A stretch of 64,000 bases of DNA from an uncultured Muribaculaceae bacterium (GCA_934636465.1 CAKUAR010000008.1:28930-92929), one strand, 5' to 3'; shown: positions 17,287 to 26,140, counted from the stretch's first letter. Notes: generated from the letters alone by a model not told the origin. Program-made: numbers and translations.

Positions 17287-18009
17287 TCACGCCTTCACAC
17301 TCACTATCAGCCATAGCGACACAAGCATCATTGCCACAGCCACCACACGCTGATATGCCTTTTTGTTCGCGAGCTTTATCAGTCGCACCGACAGCACATT
17401 ACCAGCCATCATGGCACAGCCTATGAACAGTCCGTTCATAAATATGCTTCCGCTCATAAGGTCAAATTTTCCGTATGTCAACGCCTTTACCACATGCATT
17501 GCCGCTGCAGCCGCTGCTTCGCTTGCTATGTAGCTCACCGGCGTGAGTTCCAGAGTGAGAAACACAGCACTGCTTATTGGTCCAGAAATGCCGAGCAATC
17601 CGTTAAGGCAGCCGGTCAGCCCGCCACCCACAAGCATGGTTGAGCGTCCTTTGGGCAAATGCAGTTTGCCGGTCATCTTCATGATTGAGAACACTATCAG
17701 AAACGAGCACAGCAGCCGTGTCATCAGCACCTTGTCAACGTGTGCAAAGCCATAAGCGCCAAGTATCGTGAACGGCACTGCCGGCACAAGAAACCACGCC
17801 ACATGCTTCCACTTGATTTCGCGCCAGCCCATTGCCGCACGCGACATGTTGCTAAGCATCTGCGCTATGGTGGAGACCGGCACAGCCACTTCCACGCCAT
17901 AAAAATAAGTGATTACCGGCAGCAATATCATGCCGCCGCCAAAGCCCACGCTGCCCGACAATGCTCCGGCCACAAAGCCCACCACCAGCAGCACACCATA
18001 CATATCCAT
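17287..18009 (-). CDS. TauE/SafE-family membrane permease
   Basis: 240 residues with about eight membrane segments. The N-terminal GFVAGALSGSVGFGGGMILLPV and the second-half copy GGGLTGCLNGLLGISGPI are the duplicated glycine-rich half-repeats of TauE/SafE transporters, which export sulfite or other sulfur-containing organic anions. The gene converges with the GT2 gene (23 bases). A TAATTTTG -7 box is at 18044-18051. The region just upstream (18107-18121) carries the left copy of the 15-bp repeat that bounds the defence island. The substrate is unknown. Confidence 0.88.
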   Translation of the reverse strand: MDMYGVLLVVGFVAGALSGSVGFGGGMILLPVITYFYGVEVAVPVSTIAQMLSNMSRAAMGWREIKWKHVAWFLVPAVPFTILGAYGFAHVDKVLMTRLLCSFLIVFSIMKMTGKLHLPKGRSTMLVGGGLTGCLNGLLGISGPISSAVFLTLELTPVSYIASEAAAAAAMHVVKALTYGKFDLMSGSIFMNGLFIGCAMMAGNVLSVRLIKLANKKAYQRVVAVAMMLVSLWLIVSVKA

Positions 18010-18106
18010 TTCGTCCGTTTCTCCTTTCCTTGATTTTGTCGTGCAAAATTACGCCATTTCCGTCAAACCACGACTCTGTTTCCGGTGCAAGGTTGCCACA
18101 GCCATC

Positions 18107-18121
18107 AATAAAAAAGAATGT
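18107..18121. repeat. Left copy of a 15-bp direct repeat bounding the defence island
   Basis: AATAAAAAAGAATGT, identical to 26041-26055. Base composition becomes AT-rich to the right of it. No transposon-type inverted repeat is seen on the inner side. It may be a target duplication or an attachment-type junction. Confidence 0.5.
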
Positions 18122-18194
18122 TTATATCATAGCTAAATCAGCCTTTCTGGCATCATGGTATAAAAACTTATATTCTCTTCATTTTGCTATAATT

Positions 18195-20552
18195 TTATGC
18201 GTTTCGAGGATAGAAACAACTCCAGTTTAACATATCAGTAGTATTATCAATAGGAAGTGGAGAATATAACCAATTCGCTTCCTTTTGTATGATGACACCA
18301 CCATAAAGAGGTACTTCATCGGTAGAATTCTCTTTAATATATGCTAACAACGCATTATGTTTTTCAGACGCGAATAAATCGCTTTCGGCACTCTTTGTGT
18401 CAAAAAGATATACGTGTCCGTTTTTCATTCTAACCACAAAATCCACATAAAACAATGCTTTTGCTCCATTTTTACCTTGATTATATTCAATTGCATAATG
18501 TTGCTTGCCTTTGTCTCCGTTCTTATACCACCAATCTATGTATTCACTATTCTCCTCCAAGTATGCCACAAACTTTTTTTCAGGTTTTGAGGCTTGATTA
18601 AGTTGCACAAATGGCAGTAAAGCATGATTACCTGCTTCTTCAACATGATTGGTTTCACTGTCATACACCCTTTCTTCCGGTACTTCCCAATCGTATTTTT
18701 TGAATTCTCTGTAAGCCACCGATTTTTTCTTGGCATCTTTGCGTTTAAGCAGATATCTTGTCAAGGCATTATCAATGATTATATCAAACTGTGGACGGTT
18801 ATGATAATACAATACCACTTTCTTCGCATCTGTACCAAAGACGCCAAAGAAGTCGGCTATGATTTCCAATAGATAGGAAGAAATTTTATCAACTCTACCC
18901 TTGCTTTCAAACTGATGCCCTTTTGTAGATATATAAGCCATGAATACGCGGTCAATCTCTGTGGCTTTACGAGCATATTTAATTGTATCTACACTGATGG
19001 TCTGTTCCTCGTTTTGGAAATGCACATCCTGTGGTATTTCTATATTGATGTTCTTAACATCCAGACGCAGTGAGTTTGCCACCCTCTTACGATTTTCGTT
19101 TATTTGCAACTCGTTACAGTCATGCAATCCCCCTTCTTCATAGTCGTTGTCCAACTGAGCCAGTTCTTCAAGCGAAAAAAGCATTTGTCCATGTTCAAAT
19201 TTCCAAAAATTTCGAGCTTCATCATAAAGCACTTTGCGAAAGTCAGGACCCAAATAGTTACGTTCAATATTGGGACGTTCCGCATAGTAGGCTGGTAACA
19301 ATATGTTTTTCAAATTCTCTCGCCGGTATGCTGTAATGGTGTTGCTCAAGATATAGTCGGCATCAGCTGTAACAATTTGTATTTTGTCTTTGGCTATATC
19401 GGTAAACACATAGCCCACATTGAGCATCTCTTTGGGATAATGCTTCTGTTCAGGCATACGCATAATACGTCCAACAGTCTGAATTGTGAACTGGTCACTT
19501 TGCAATTTGCGGAATATGAGTAATACAGCTGCACGTGGGCAATCCCAACCTAAGGCTATAGCTTCTTTGAAAAGCAAGACATCGGTCATATTATCCAGCT
19601 TCTCCAAGTCTGTTAGATTTTCTTTTTCATTTGCAAGCCATATTGCCAGACGGTGATTGGCTGTGGTAATACCACACACATTGAGATATTGTTTCACTTG
19701 TTCAGCTATGGCTGTGTCTTCTATTGTCATATTCTCTTTCGTGTCATTGGGCAATTGGATTAACAGCAATGGATTGACGTTTGAGCCTACAGCTTTATAT
19801 GCTTCGCCTATCTGGTTACGTTTTTCCAGTGCTGCCCTAATTAGGTTGGCATTAAGTTCCAGTTCATCACTGAAATTCAACTCTATCTCCGGGTTTAGTA
19901 CCACCTCTTTCTTAATCATTTCAGCTGCTATCACTTCCTGACGATACACCGTTACTTTTTCTTTTGGATTAGCAGTTTTAGGAGTAGCTGAGATTCGGAC
20001 TTCCACCATAGGATTGATTCTGTCAAGTACAGCCGCAGATTTGTCGGCTGTCTTTGACCAGAACATGTGTTCTTCGTCGATGATGGCAACAATCGGCACT
20101 CCAAACTCTTCTTTCGTTTTGTCAGTTATTTCATATAGCGAGAGCGAACTGTCGCCTTCACGCACCATCACGTTGCTTTCCTTGTTCACGCTTTCCCAGT
20201 TCACGAAAAGTATTTCGCCAGGGCGTATGCCCTCATTCTGGTCAATTTCGTCGAACATCACAGGGCGGAGAGTGCGTGTTTCCTCAAACGCCACTTTCAG
20301 CTTGTTGTAACTCTGCAGGTGCAGTTTGCGCGGAGCAAACCAAATAAAAGCCACTTCTTGATAACAGCTGTCACCACGATTATGAAGCTCGTCCATCAAA
20401 CCTGCAAGCATCTGGCAAGCCATCACGGTCTTTCCGGCACCCGTCGTGGCTTCAAACACCAATTTATTACGCTGTCCCCCTGCATTTAACAGACGAATAG
20501 TCTTGTCAATTAATTCGTTTACCGCTCTTTGTTGATATTCTAAATTCTTCAT
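18195..20552 (-). CDS. res: Type III restriction enzyme Res subunit (helicase-nuclease)
   Basis: 785 residues. Res translocates on or signals along DNA and cuts when two unmethylated sites are head to head, acting only in complex with Mod. The superfamily 2 helicase shows Walker A TTGAGKT (residues 36-42), DEEH (159-162, DEAH variant), SAT (motif III) and the QTVGRIMRMP motif VI near 350. The C-terminal PD-(D/E)XK nuclease is visible as Asp704 and FDTKS (Asp718, Lys720). The shorter length than the classical roughly 970-residue EcoP1I Res is notable. The start overlaps the RhuM-gene stop by one base (TAATG). Confidence 0.9.
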   Translation of the reverse strand: MKNLEYQQRAVNELIDKTIRLLNAGGQRNKLVFEATTGAGKTVMACQMLAGLMDELHNRGDSCYQEVAFIWFAPRKLHLQSYNKLKVAFEETRTLRPVMFDEIDQNEGIRPGEILFVNWESVNKESNVMVREGDSSLSLYEITDKTKEEFGVPIVAIIDEEHMFWSKTADKSAAVLDRINPMVEVRISATPKTANPKEKVTVYRQEVIAAEMIKKEVVLNPEIELNFSDELELNANLIRAALEKRNQIGEAYKAVGSNVNPLLLIQLPNDTKENMTIEDTAIAEQVKQYLNVCGITTANHRLAIWLANEKENLTDLEKLDNMTDVLLFKEAIALGWDCPRAAVLLIFRKLQSDQFTIQTVGRIMRMPEQKHYPKEMLNVGYVFTDIAKDKIQIVTADADYILSNTITAYRRENLKNILLPAYYAERPNIERNYLGPDFRKVLYDEARNFWKFEHGQMLFSLEELAQLDNDYEEGGLHDCNELQINENRKRVANSLRLDVKNINIEIPQDVHFQNEEQTISVDTIKYARKATEIDRVFMAYISTKGHQFESKGRVDKISSYLLEIIADFFGVFGTDAKKVVLYYHNRPQFDIIIDNALTRYLLKRKDAKKKSVAYREFKKYDWEVPEERVYDSETNHVEEAGNHALLPFVQLNQASKPEKKFVAYLEENSEYIDWWYKNGDKGKQHYAIEYNQGKNGAKALFYVDFVVRMKNGHVYLFDTKSAESDLFASEKHNALLAYIKENSTDEVPLYGGVIIQKEANWLYSPLPIDNTTDMLNWSCFYPRNA

Positions 20553-21631
20553 TACTTCTCCTCTTTTTTGTTTCCATGGCTTTTGTTCTCAATTTCTTTC
20601 ATTTCCAATAGAAAACGGTCGTAGTCAGACAAAAACAGCTTGTCTTGTATGATTCTGTACTTCTCAAATTCAGCCTCCGCGTGCAATCGTGCTATTTCTG
20701 AACTTACACGCCCAGCATCTTTCAGCAAACCATATTCAAAGAGATTGATAAAATTGTTCAGACGTTGCTCCCAATCTGCCATTGTCAATGGGATGTGACG
20801 TAAAGTCATTGTTTCTGCAAAATCCAGATAAGCCGTAACCATGCGTTCCAATTGTCCCATTTCTGTATCTGAAAGATAGTTTTTCGCTATTACCACATCG
20901 CTTTTCTTTATTTTCCCGTCTGGGGCATCAGCCCATGTAGTCAGCCCCATGTGTTCTTTAGCCGCGTCAGCCCTTTCCACAATGAGTTCGGCTGCTGTAT
21001 GACCATGAACGGCAAAGTGCATTTTATTTTGTACCGTTGCATAAAAACGACGGGTTGCCAATGCAGTCTTATCGTAGTCTATAGCAGTGGCATAAAGGTC
21101 TGTTATTTTCTGATAGAACAGACGCTCGCTCATGCGTATCTCGCGGATGCGTTCCAACTGCTCGTCGAAATATTTGTCAGTTAGGAATGTTCCGCGTTTC
21201 AGTCTTTCCGAGTCCATTACCCAGCCTTTAATGGTGTATTCCTTAGCTATGCCGTTTACCCATTTCCTGAACTGCACGGCTTTCTCAGAGTTCACCTTGA
21301 AACCGACTGCGATAATCATTTCCAATGAATAGTGGTTTGCGGTGTATTGTTTGCCATCAGCGGCAGTTATTCGAAATTTTCGAATAACTGCATTTTCCTG
21401 CAATTCACTGTCTGCGAATATCTTCTTTATGTGATAATTTATAGTGTGTACTTCAACACCATATAGCATAGCCATAAGTTTTTGTGTGAGCCAGATATTT
21501 TCGTCTTCGTAACGTATCTCAATCTGCTGCTCATCATCACCCACACATGCCACATAATTCAAGTACTCGGCTGCGCTACTGCGTACCGTTAATTGCTCTT
21601 TTTTCTTCTTATTCTTTCCTTGCTCGCTCAT
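20552..21631 (-). CDS. RhuM-family protein inside a type III R-M operon
   Basis: 359 residues. The N-terminal third (about residues 35-150) carries IWLTQKLMAMLYGV, TINYHIKKIF and the SLEMIIAVGFKVNSEKAVQF block, which is the RhuM signature. The rest is helical with a ERADAAKEHMGL segment and a C-terminal Lys/Glu-rich tail. The biochemical function of RhuM proteins is not established. It overlaps mod by four bases (ATGA) and res by one (TAATG), so the three are translationally coupled and it is probably a stoichiometric accessory of the system. A DNA-binding or phage-sensing role is speculation based on the helix-turn-helix-like N-terminus. Confidence 0.8.
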   Translation of the reverse strand: MSEQGKNKKKKEQLTVRSSAAEYLNYVACVGDDEQQIEIRYEDENIWLTQKLMAMLYGVEVHTINYHIKKIFADSELQENAVIRKFRITAADGKQYTANHYSLEMIIAVGFKVNSEKAVQFRKWVNGIAKEYTIKGWVMDSERLKRGTFLTDKYFDEQLERIREIRMSERLFYQKITDLYATAIDYDKTALATRRFYATVQNKMHFAVHGHTAAELIVERADAAKEHMGLTTWADAPDGKIKKSDVVIAKNYLSDTEMGQLERMVTAYLDFAETMTLRHIPLTMADWEQRLNNFINLFEYGLLKDAGRVSSEIARLHAEAEFEKYRIIQDKLFLSDYDRFLLEMKEIENKSHGNKKEEK

Positions 21632-23457
21632 TGCAATTCCTCCTCTTCATCTAAATTCAACATTCCATTCGGCATATTCTCCTGAACGGTTGTTTTTGTA
21701 TCGTCAGAGATAATAAGCTCGTCTTTTTTCTTAGGTAGTATGCGACGGTAGGCATTGTATATGGCTTGTGGCAGGGCACAAAGTTGCACCTTGTCTTGAA
21801 CTTCTTCAAATTCGCCTTCCCATGGGTCTTCGCTTGGAGAGAACACATACACGAGCATCCTGCCCTCGTAATCTGTATTCTGAATCAAATCTACCAACTG
21901 CTGCACAACTTCTTCGCGGTAGATAATCATCATACGTTTTTTGCCGTTGTCGAAGTAGCGGAATACATTTTTGTAGGTCTGTTGTTCGCCAAATTGCTGC
22001 TGCTCGGTATAAAGATCTTCTTTGATGCAAAGCATATCGGTGGAGAGACTCATCAGCTGACGCATATTTTTCATGCTTCGGCCTCTGCCGACAAAACTTG
22101 TGCGATAGTAACGCAATGTGTTACCTGTCAAGCCCGGAACTTCTTCCCCTTTCGGAGTGGTGTAGCCATTGATTACACGTTTGTTGCGTTCGTAGGTTAC
22201 TTCTTCGCAGATGTTATTCTCGTTATTGGTTACAAGAATACATTTACGATGACCGCCATCCTTGTTTAACTCCATAGTAGCATGGAGTGTTGTACCGCTT
22301 CCGGCAAAGAAGTCGAGAATAGTTGCATTTGGTAATGTTGTAACAGTTGTAGATAATAAGAATTTAACTAAGTTCGACGGTTTAGGAAATGCAAAAGGCC
22401 TAATGTTAAATATATCAGCAAGCTCTGCGGTTCCTTGTGCCGTATTAAACAAGTCCGATGTTATTAGATTTCGATAAGGAGTTGTTCTATCTACCGGTTT
22501 GTTATTGTTATCTACATTCTGATATCGCTTGCAATATACGACCCACTCCTCTCTGTTCTTTTTAAAAACAATAAAATTATTATCTAATCCCCATCGCACT
22601 TTCGTTTTACTCCACAAATAATTCCAATCCTGATTCCTTTGTTGCCCTCCACCTGGATATCGCAAAGTACCATCAGGCATTTCGATAGGAAAATTAAGGG
22701 CCTCCGAATAATGACCACCGACTCGTCTTCGATCAAGCTTATCCAAAGTATAAAGTCCCCTTTCCTTGAGATATTCATCGGATAATTTAAAAGTATCGAC
22801 AGATGGTGGCTGTCCATCAAAATGTGCCATAGAACGATTTTTGGTATAGACTAAAACATATTCTGTTGTAGTTACTATTTCATTACCAGTATTGGAACCT
22901 GCTGTTGATTGCCATATAATATTTGTAACAAAATTGCCATTTCCAAATATTTCATCACATAACAATTTTAATTGAGCTTGTTCATTATCATCAATTGAAA
23001 TAAAAATAACTCCTTTGTCTGACAGTAGTTGTTTGGCAATACATAATCTTTTGTTCATAAACGAAAGCCATTTAGAGTGGCGAAAAGTATCTTCTGCATC
23101 GACAAATGAATCATTATAAACAAAATCTTTATTGCCTGTATTGTAAGGTGGATCAATATAAATCACATCAACCTTTCCCTCATGTGTATAAGCTAGGGCG
23201 GTAAGAGCTTCAAGATTGTCGCCCTCTATGAGAATATGATTAGGTGCATCGGCTTCTGTACTGACGATGGCTTTTGATGCGTCTTCAACCAAAACTGGCA
23301 ACTCCTCACGCAGACGTTCTTCCACATCTTCCTGCTTATCTTCCCACACCAATCCGTATTTCTTCTGCTTGCGCAACAGTCCTAACAATTCAGATTTCTC
23401 TTCGTTAGTCAGCCCATCAAGTTGTAATATTTTATTATATAATTCCTTTTTGTTCAT
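21628..23457 (-). CDS. mod: Type III DNA methyltransferase Mod (N6-adenine, beta class)
   Basis: 609 residues. Mod binds the short asymmetric site, methylates adenine on one strand and guides Res. The catalytic DPPYNTG is at residues 102-108 and the S-adenosylmethionine-binding LDFFAGSGTT is at about 381-390, an order (IV before I) that defines the beta class. Residues between about 180 and 370 form the target-recognition domain, and the DNA encoding it is visibly AT-richer than both ends of the gene. No simple-sequence tract suggests phase variation. It follows the XRE gene by 12 bases and overlaps the RhuM gene by four. Confidence 0.92.
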   Translation of the reverse strand: MNKKELYNKILQLDGLTNEEKSELLGLLRKQKKYGLVWEDKQEDVEERLREELPVLVEDASKAIVSTEADAPNHILIEGDNLEALTALAYTHEGKVDVIYIDPPYNTGNKDFVYNDSFVDAEDTFRHSKWLSFMNKRLCIAKQLLSDKGVIFISIDDNEQAQLKLLCDEIFGNGNFVTNIIWQSTAGSNTGNEIVTTTEYVLVYTKNRSMAHFDGQPPSVDTFKLSDEYLKERGLYTLDKLDRRRVGGHYSEALNFPIEMPDGTLRYPGGGQQRNQDWNYLWSKTKVRWGLDNNFIVFKKNREEWVVYCKRYQNVDNNNKPVDRTTPYRNLITSDLFNTAQGTAELADIFNIRPFAFPKPSNLVKFLLSTTVTTLPNATILDFFAGSGTTLHATMELNKDGGHRKCILVTNNENNICEEVTYERNKRVINGYTTPKGEEVPGLTGNTLRYYRTSFVGRGRSMKNMRQLMSLSTDMLCIKEDLYTEQQQFGEQQTYKNVFRYFDNGKKRMMIIYREEVVQQLVDLIQNTDYEGRMLVYVFSPSEDPWEGEFEEVQDKVQLCALPQAIYNAYRRILPKKKDELIISDDTKTTVQENMPNGMLNLDEEEELQ

Positions 23458-23469
23458 ATCCGTGTATTA

Positions 23470-23712
23470 TCATTTAACGAGTCTAACTGTCTGAATGCTT
23501 TCCTCCAAAGAGGAGTTCAACAACTCTTTTACATCAACATTCAGCACATTGGCAATCTGCAACAGTGTTTCCAATCCCGGTTGCGAAGTGTTGGTACACC
23601 ATTTAGAAACCGTTGCCGGGTCTTTCCCTAATTGTTCTGCCAGCCATTTATTGGTCCGCTTCTTTTCAACAAGAACAACTTTGATTCGATTTATATCCTT
23701 CGTTGCTTCCAT
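23470..23712 (-). CDS. XRE-family helix-turn-helix regulator
   Basis: 80 residues with one helix-turn-helix: KWLAEQLGKDPATVSKWCTN (about residues 22-41), then the usual LETLLQIANVLNVDVKELL third part. It is the first gene of the operon, 12 bases before mod, a position typical of controller proteins that delay restriction until the host is methylated. It probably binds its own promoter in the 178-base gap shared with the SIR2 gene. A TACTTTTG -7 box lies at 23741-23748. No operator repeat was obvious. Confidence 0.85.
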   Translation of the reverse strand: MEATKDINRIKVVLVEKKRTNKWLAEQLGKDPATVSKWCTNTSQPGLETLLQIANVLNVDVKELLNSSLEESIQTVRLVK

Positions 23713-23740
23713 TTTGGATTATGTTATTTATCTTACCATG

Positions 23741-23748
23741 CAAAAGTA
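23741..23748 (-). promoter_or_regulatory. -7 box for the XRE-mod-RhuM-res operon
   Basis: TACTTTTG on the minus strand, about 29 bases before the XRE start. The -33 region is poor, as would suit a regulated promoter. Confidence 0.45.
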
Positions 23749-23831
23749 ATAAATTTATTTCATTCAAGCATCATTCAATTTATATGATTTTCCATTAAAA
23801 TTGCGAATTACACCAATATTTATAGCCATCA

Positions 23832-23864
23832 TTTACTCAAACCAGATAAAATTGTCTAACTTTG
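23832..23864 (+). promoter_or_regulatory. Promoter of the SIR2-domain gene
   Basis: TTTA (23832-23835), 21 bases, TAACTTTG (23857-23864). The start point near 23868 leaves a leader of about 23 bases and fixes the gene start at 23891 rather than 23801. Confidence 0.6.
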
Positions 23865-23890
23865 CGTATATCATTTATATCAAAAATATT

Positions 23891-25666
23891 ATGACAATAG
23901 AAAAACTGACAACATTAGCCTTTTCCATGTATTCCAACAAAGGCGCTTATGCTCTTTTGCTTGGTTCAGGAATATCACGCTCTGCACACATACCAACAGG
24001 ATGGGAAGTTGAAACAGCTTTAATAGAACAGCTGGCAGCTTCAAAAAAAGATATTATAAAGGATAATCCGCACCAATGGTTTAAAGAAAGATATGAGAAA
24101 GAAGCCTCGTATTCATCCCTGTTGGAAGAGTTGGTAAAAACACCCACAGAACGAGTGCAGTTAATGAAACAGTTTTTTGAGCCCACAGAAGAAGAAAAAG
24201 AATTGGGCTGGAAACAGCCAACAAAAGCCCATAAAGCAATTGCCAAATTGGTAAAAGCCGGTTATATACGCATTATTTTGACGACTAATTTTGACAGATT
24301 GTTAGAACAGGCATTTGAAGCAGAAGGAATAACACCTCAAGTGGTTTCTCATGAATCCTCCATTTCGCAAGCTACGCCACTTACTCATTGTCAGATCCCT
24401 ACAATTATTAAAATCAATGGCGATTATATTGATTGCCAATTTAGGAACACGACAGAAGAATTGGATGATTACCCACCAATAATGAGACGATACCTTGAAC
24501 GAATTTTTGAGGATTATGGGCTTATAACTTGCGGATGGTCTGGAGAATGGGATAAAGGACTTATTAAAATTATATCTGAAGCAACAGCCCCAAGATATAA
24601 TTCGTTTTTCGCAACTATTGGTATAGCCAAAGAAATATTGCAGGAATTAACACGACTAAGACACGGTGAACTATTACCTATAAATGGTGCTGATGAATTA
24701 TTCTCAGAATTATTGGAGCATATTTCTGCTTTAAATAAGCATAATATCAGTAAGAATATGGGACATGATATAATGATTGCAAAATGCAAAAAATATCTAT
24801 CATCAAGTCAGTACGATATTGAGTATATGGATTTAGTGGAACGATTAGGCAATGACGCCTATGATATAATAAATGCCCATGCTAAATATAACTTTGCCCT
24901 AACACAGGAATCTTTTTCAAATTATTTGGAACTTCACAAAAGTGCAATTACTCCTTTGATAGAAGTCGCAATTTTGGCAATCAGATGGAGTAAGGGGTAT
25001 CACATCAAGCCTTTTGGTGAATTATTGGTAAAATTATGTATCAAGCCTTTAAAAAACGGCGAGAGCCTCATAGAAGGAACTGAGTATATACACTCAATAG
25101 CTCCAATGCTATTATTAAATGCCATCGGTATTGCCTGTATTAAATACAGTAAATTCAGAGAACTTAATAGTATTTTGAAACTATCAGTCCCTGCTCCTAA
25201 TTTTATGACTGTTTCATATAGAGAGCCATTGTTAACCTTGTTGGGTAGCACTCATTGGACTTATGAAACATGGAATGAATTAATAGGACAACGTTATTAT
25301 TATCCTATCAGTTTCTTTTTGCTCAATGAATTGCGTCCTTTATTCGAGGATTTTTTTGTCGTCAATTCGGAATATGAAAACACCTTTTATATCTGGGAAC
25401 GTATGAAATCTTTAATATACGTCTACAACAAATGTTCAATTCTTAGAGAGTTCTATGTCCCATTAGGACAATTTGTACGAAGTGAAAAAGAATATGAATT
25501 GAGAGGCATGGGGAAAGAGCCATATACTATATTTTGGAAAAGTGCAGATTCACTCAAAAATGAATGGCCTCCTATAAAGCAGGGAATGTTTGGCGGACGC
25601 TATGAAAATTACAAAGCGATCAATGAACAAGCAACTGCTTTTATCACTCAACATGCTAATTTTTAG
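23891..25666 (+). CDS. SIR2-like domain defence protein
   Basis: 591 residues. The N-terminal 280 form a SIR2-like NAD-binding fold: LLLGSGISRSAHIPTGWEV (about 23-40), TTNFDRLLE with Asn133, KINGDY at 174-179 and CGWSG at 214-218. Proteins of this group abort phage infection by depleting NAD. The KxHGD position that normally supplies the catalytic His reads Asn176. The C-terminal 300 residues are helical and match no domain I know; they may sense phage. It is transcribed away from the R-M operon. It is AT-rich like its neighbours and unlike the flanking core genes. Confidence 0.75.
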   Translation: MTIEKLTTLAFSMYSNKGAYALLLGSGISRSAHIPTGWEVETALIEQLAASKKDIIKDNPHQWFKERYEKEASYSSLLEELVKTPTERVQLMKQFFEPTEEEKELGWKQPTKAHKAIAKLVKAGYIRIILTTNFDRLLEQAFEAEGITPQVVSHESSISQATPLTHCQIPTIIKINGDYIDCQFRNTTEELDDYPPIMRRYLERIFEDYGLITCGWSGEWDKGLIKIISEATAPRYNSFFATIGIAKEILQELTRLRHGELLPINGADELFSELLEHISALNKHNISKNMGHDIMIAKCKKYLSSSQYDIEYMDLVERLGNDAYDIINAHAKYNFALTQESFSNYLELHKSAITPLIEVAILAIRWSKGYHIKPFGELLVKLCIKPLKNGESLIEGTEYIHSIAPMLLLNAIGIACIKYSKFRELNSILKLSVPAPNFMTVSYREPLLTLLGSTHWTYETWNELIGQRYYYPISFFLLNELRPLFEDFFVVNSEYENTFYIWERMKSLIYVYNKCSILREFYVPLGQFVRSEKEYELRGMGKEPYTIFWKSADSLKNEWPPIKQGMFGGRYENYKAINEQATAFITQHANF

Positions 25667-25772
25667 AAATTTATTTCAACTTGTAAAAACACTTGATGCG
25701 ACAAAAAACAAGACTGGCATCTTCAACGAAGTGTCAACCCTTTGGCCATCTTTATCTGTAAATAAAAAAAAC

Positions 25773-25994
25773 TATTGCTGTCCGGTAAAACTTTTGTAGG
25801 ATAGATAAAAGCCCCATTTTTAACGAAAATCATAGTATAAGAGTTCATATTTGACCATTACGAGGATTTATCAAGGGTAAGGCTATCAAATTCACACAAT
25901 GAAAAAAGACAAGCCCCTATTTTATAAAAGTATCGTTATTCGTTGATTTTCAATACAGTATGGACTCATTTCGTATTTTTACCGGACAGCAATA
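25773..25994. mobile_element. Miniature inverted-repeat element, 222 bp
   Basis: Perfect 18-bp terminal inverted repeats: TATTGCTGTCCGGTAAAA (25773-25790) and its complement (25977-25994). Similar A-rich tracts AATAAAAAAAAC (25761-25772) and AATAAAAAAAAAC (25991-26003) border both ends, as expected for a target duplication. No transposase is encoded, so it would be mobilised in trans. The parent family is not identified. Confidence 0.7.
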
Positions 25995-26026
25995 AAAAAA
26001 AACGTAGCCATGTTCAGAAATGGTCA

Positions 26027-26044
26027 TTTTACTGGACAGTAATA
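26027..26044. repeat. Third, degenerate copy of the inverted-repeat end
   Basis: TTTTACTGGACAGTAATA differs from the right end at 25977-25994 in two of 18 bases and has the same orientation. It touches the right 15-bp direct repeat, so it looks like the end of a lost related transposon. Confidence 0.6.
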
Positions 26045-26055
26045 AAAAAGAATGT
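26041..26055. repeat. Right copy of the 15-bp direct repeat bounding the island
   Basis: AATAAAAAAGAATGT, identical to 18107-18121. This copy forms the T-tract and lower stem of the M3 peptidase terminator, so it is probably the ancestral one. Confidence 0.5.
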
Positions 26056-26080
26056 GCCGCATTAAAGCATGGGCACATTC
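26041..26080 (-). terminator. Rho-independent terminator of the M3 peptidase operon
   Basis: Minus strand: stem GAATGTGCC with GGCACATTC (26072-26080 and 26050-26058), followed by TTTTTTATT (26041-26049). Confidence 0.85.
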
Positions 26081-26140
26081 CCTGTTTATTTGGTTTTGTT
26101 ATTGTTATCTAACCGCGTTGTCTAAAAGCGCGCACACAGC

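Larger units (their letters stand above)
25667..26140. other. Gene-free, mobile-element-rich gap at the right island edge
   Basis: 474 bases without a supportable gene. It contains the miniature inverted-repeat element (25773-25994), a degenerate transposon-type end (26027-26044), the right 15-bp direct repeat and the terminator of the M3 peptidase gene. Poly-A tracts occur at each junction. Confidence 0.8.

Noticed and set aside
25590..25799. Small open frame overlapping the end of the SIR2 gene
   Set aside because: It runs into the inverted repeat of the miniature element and has no family resemblance.
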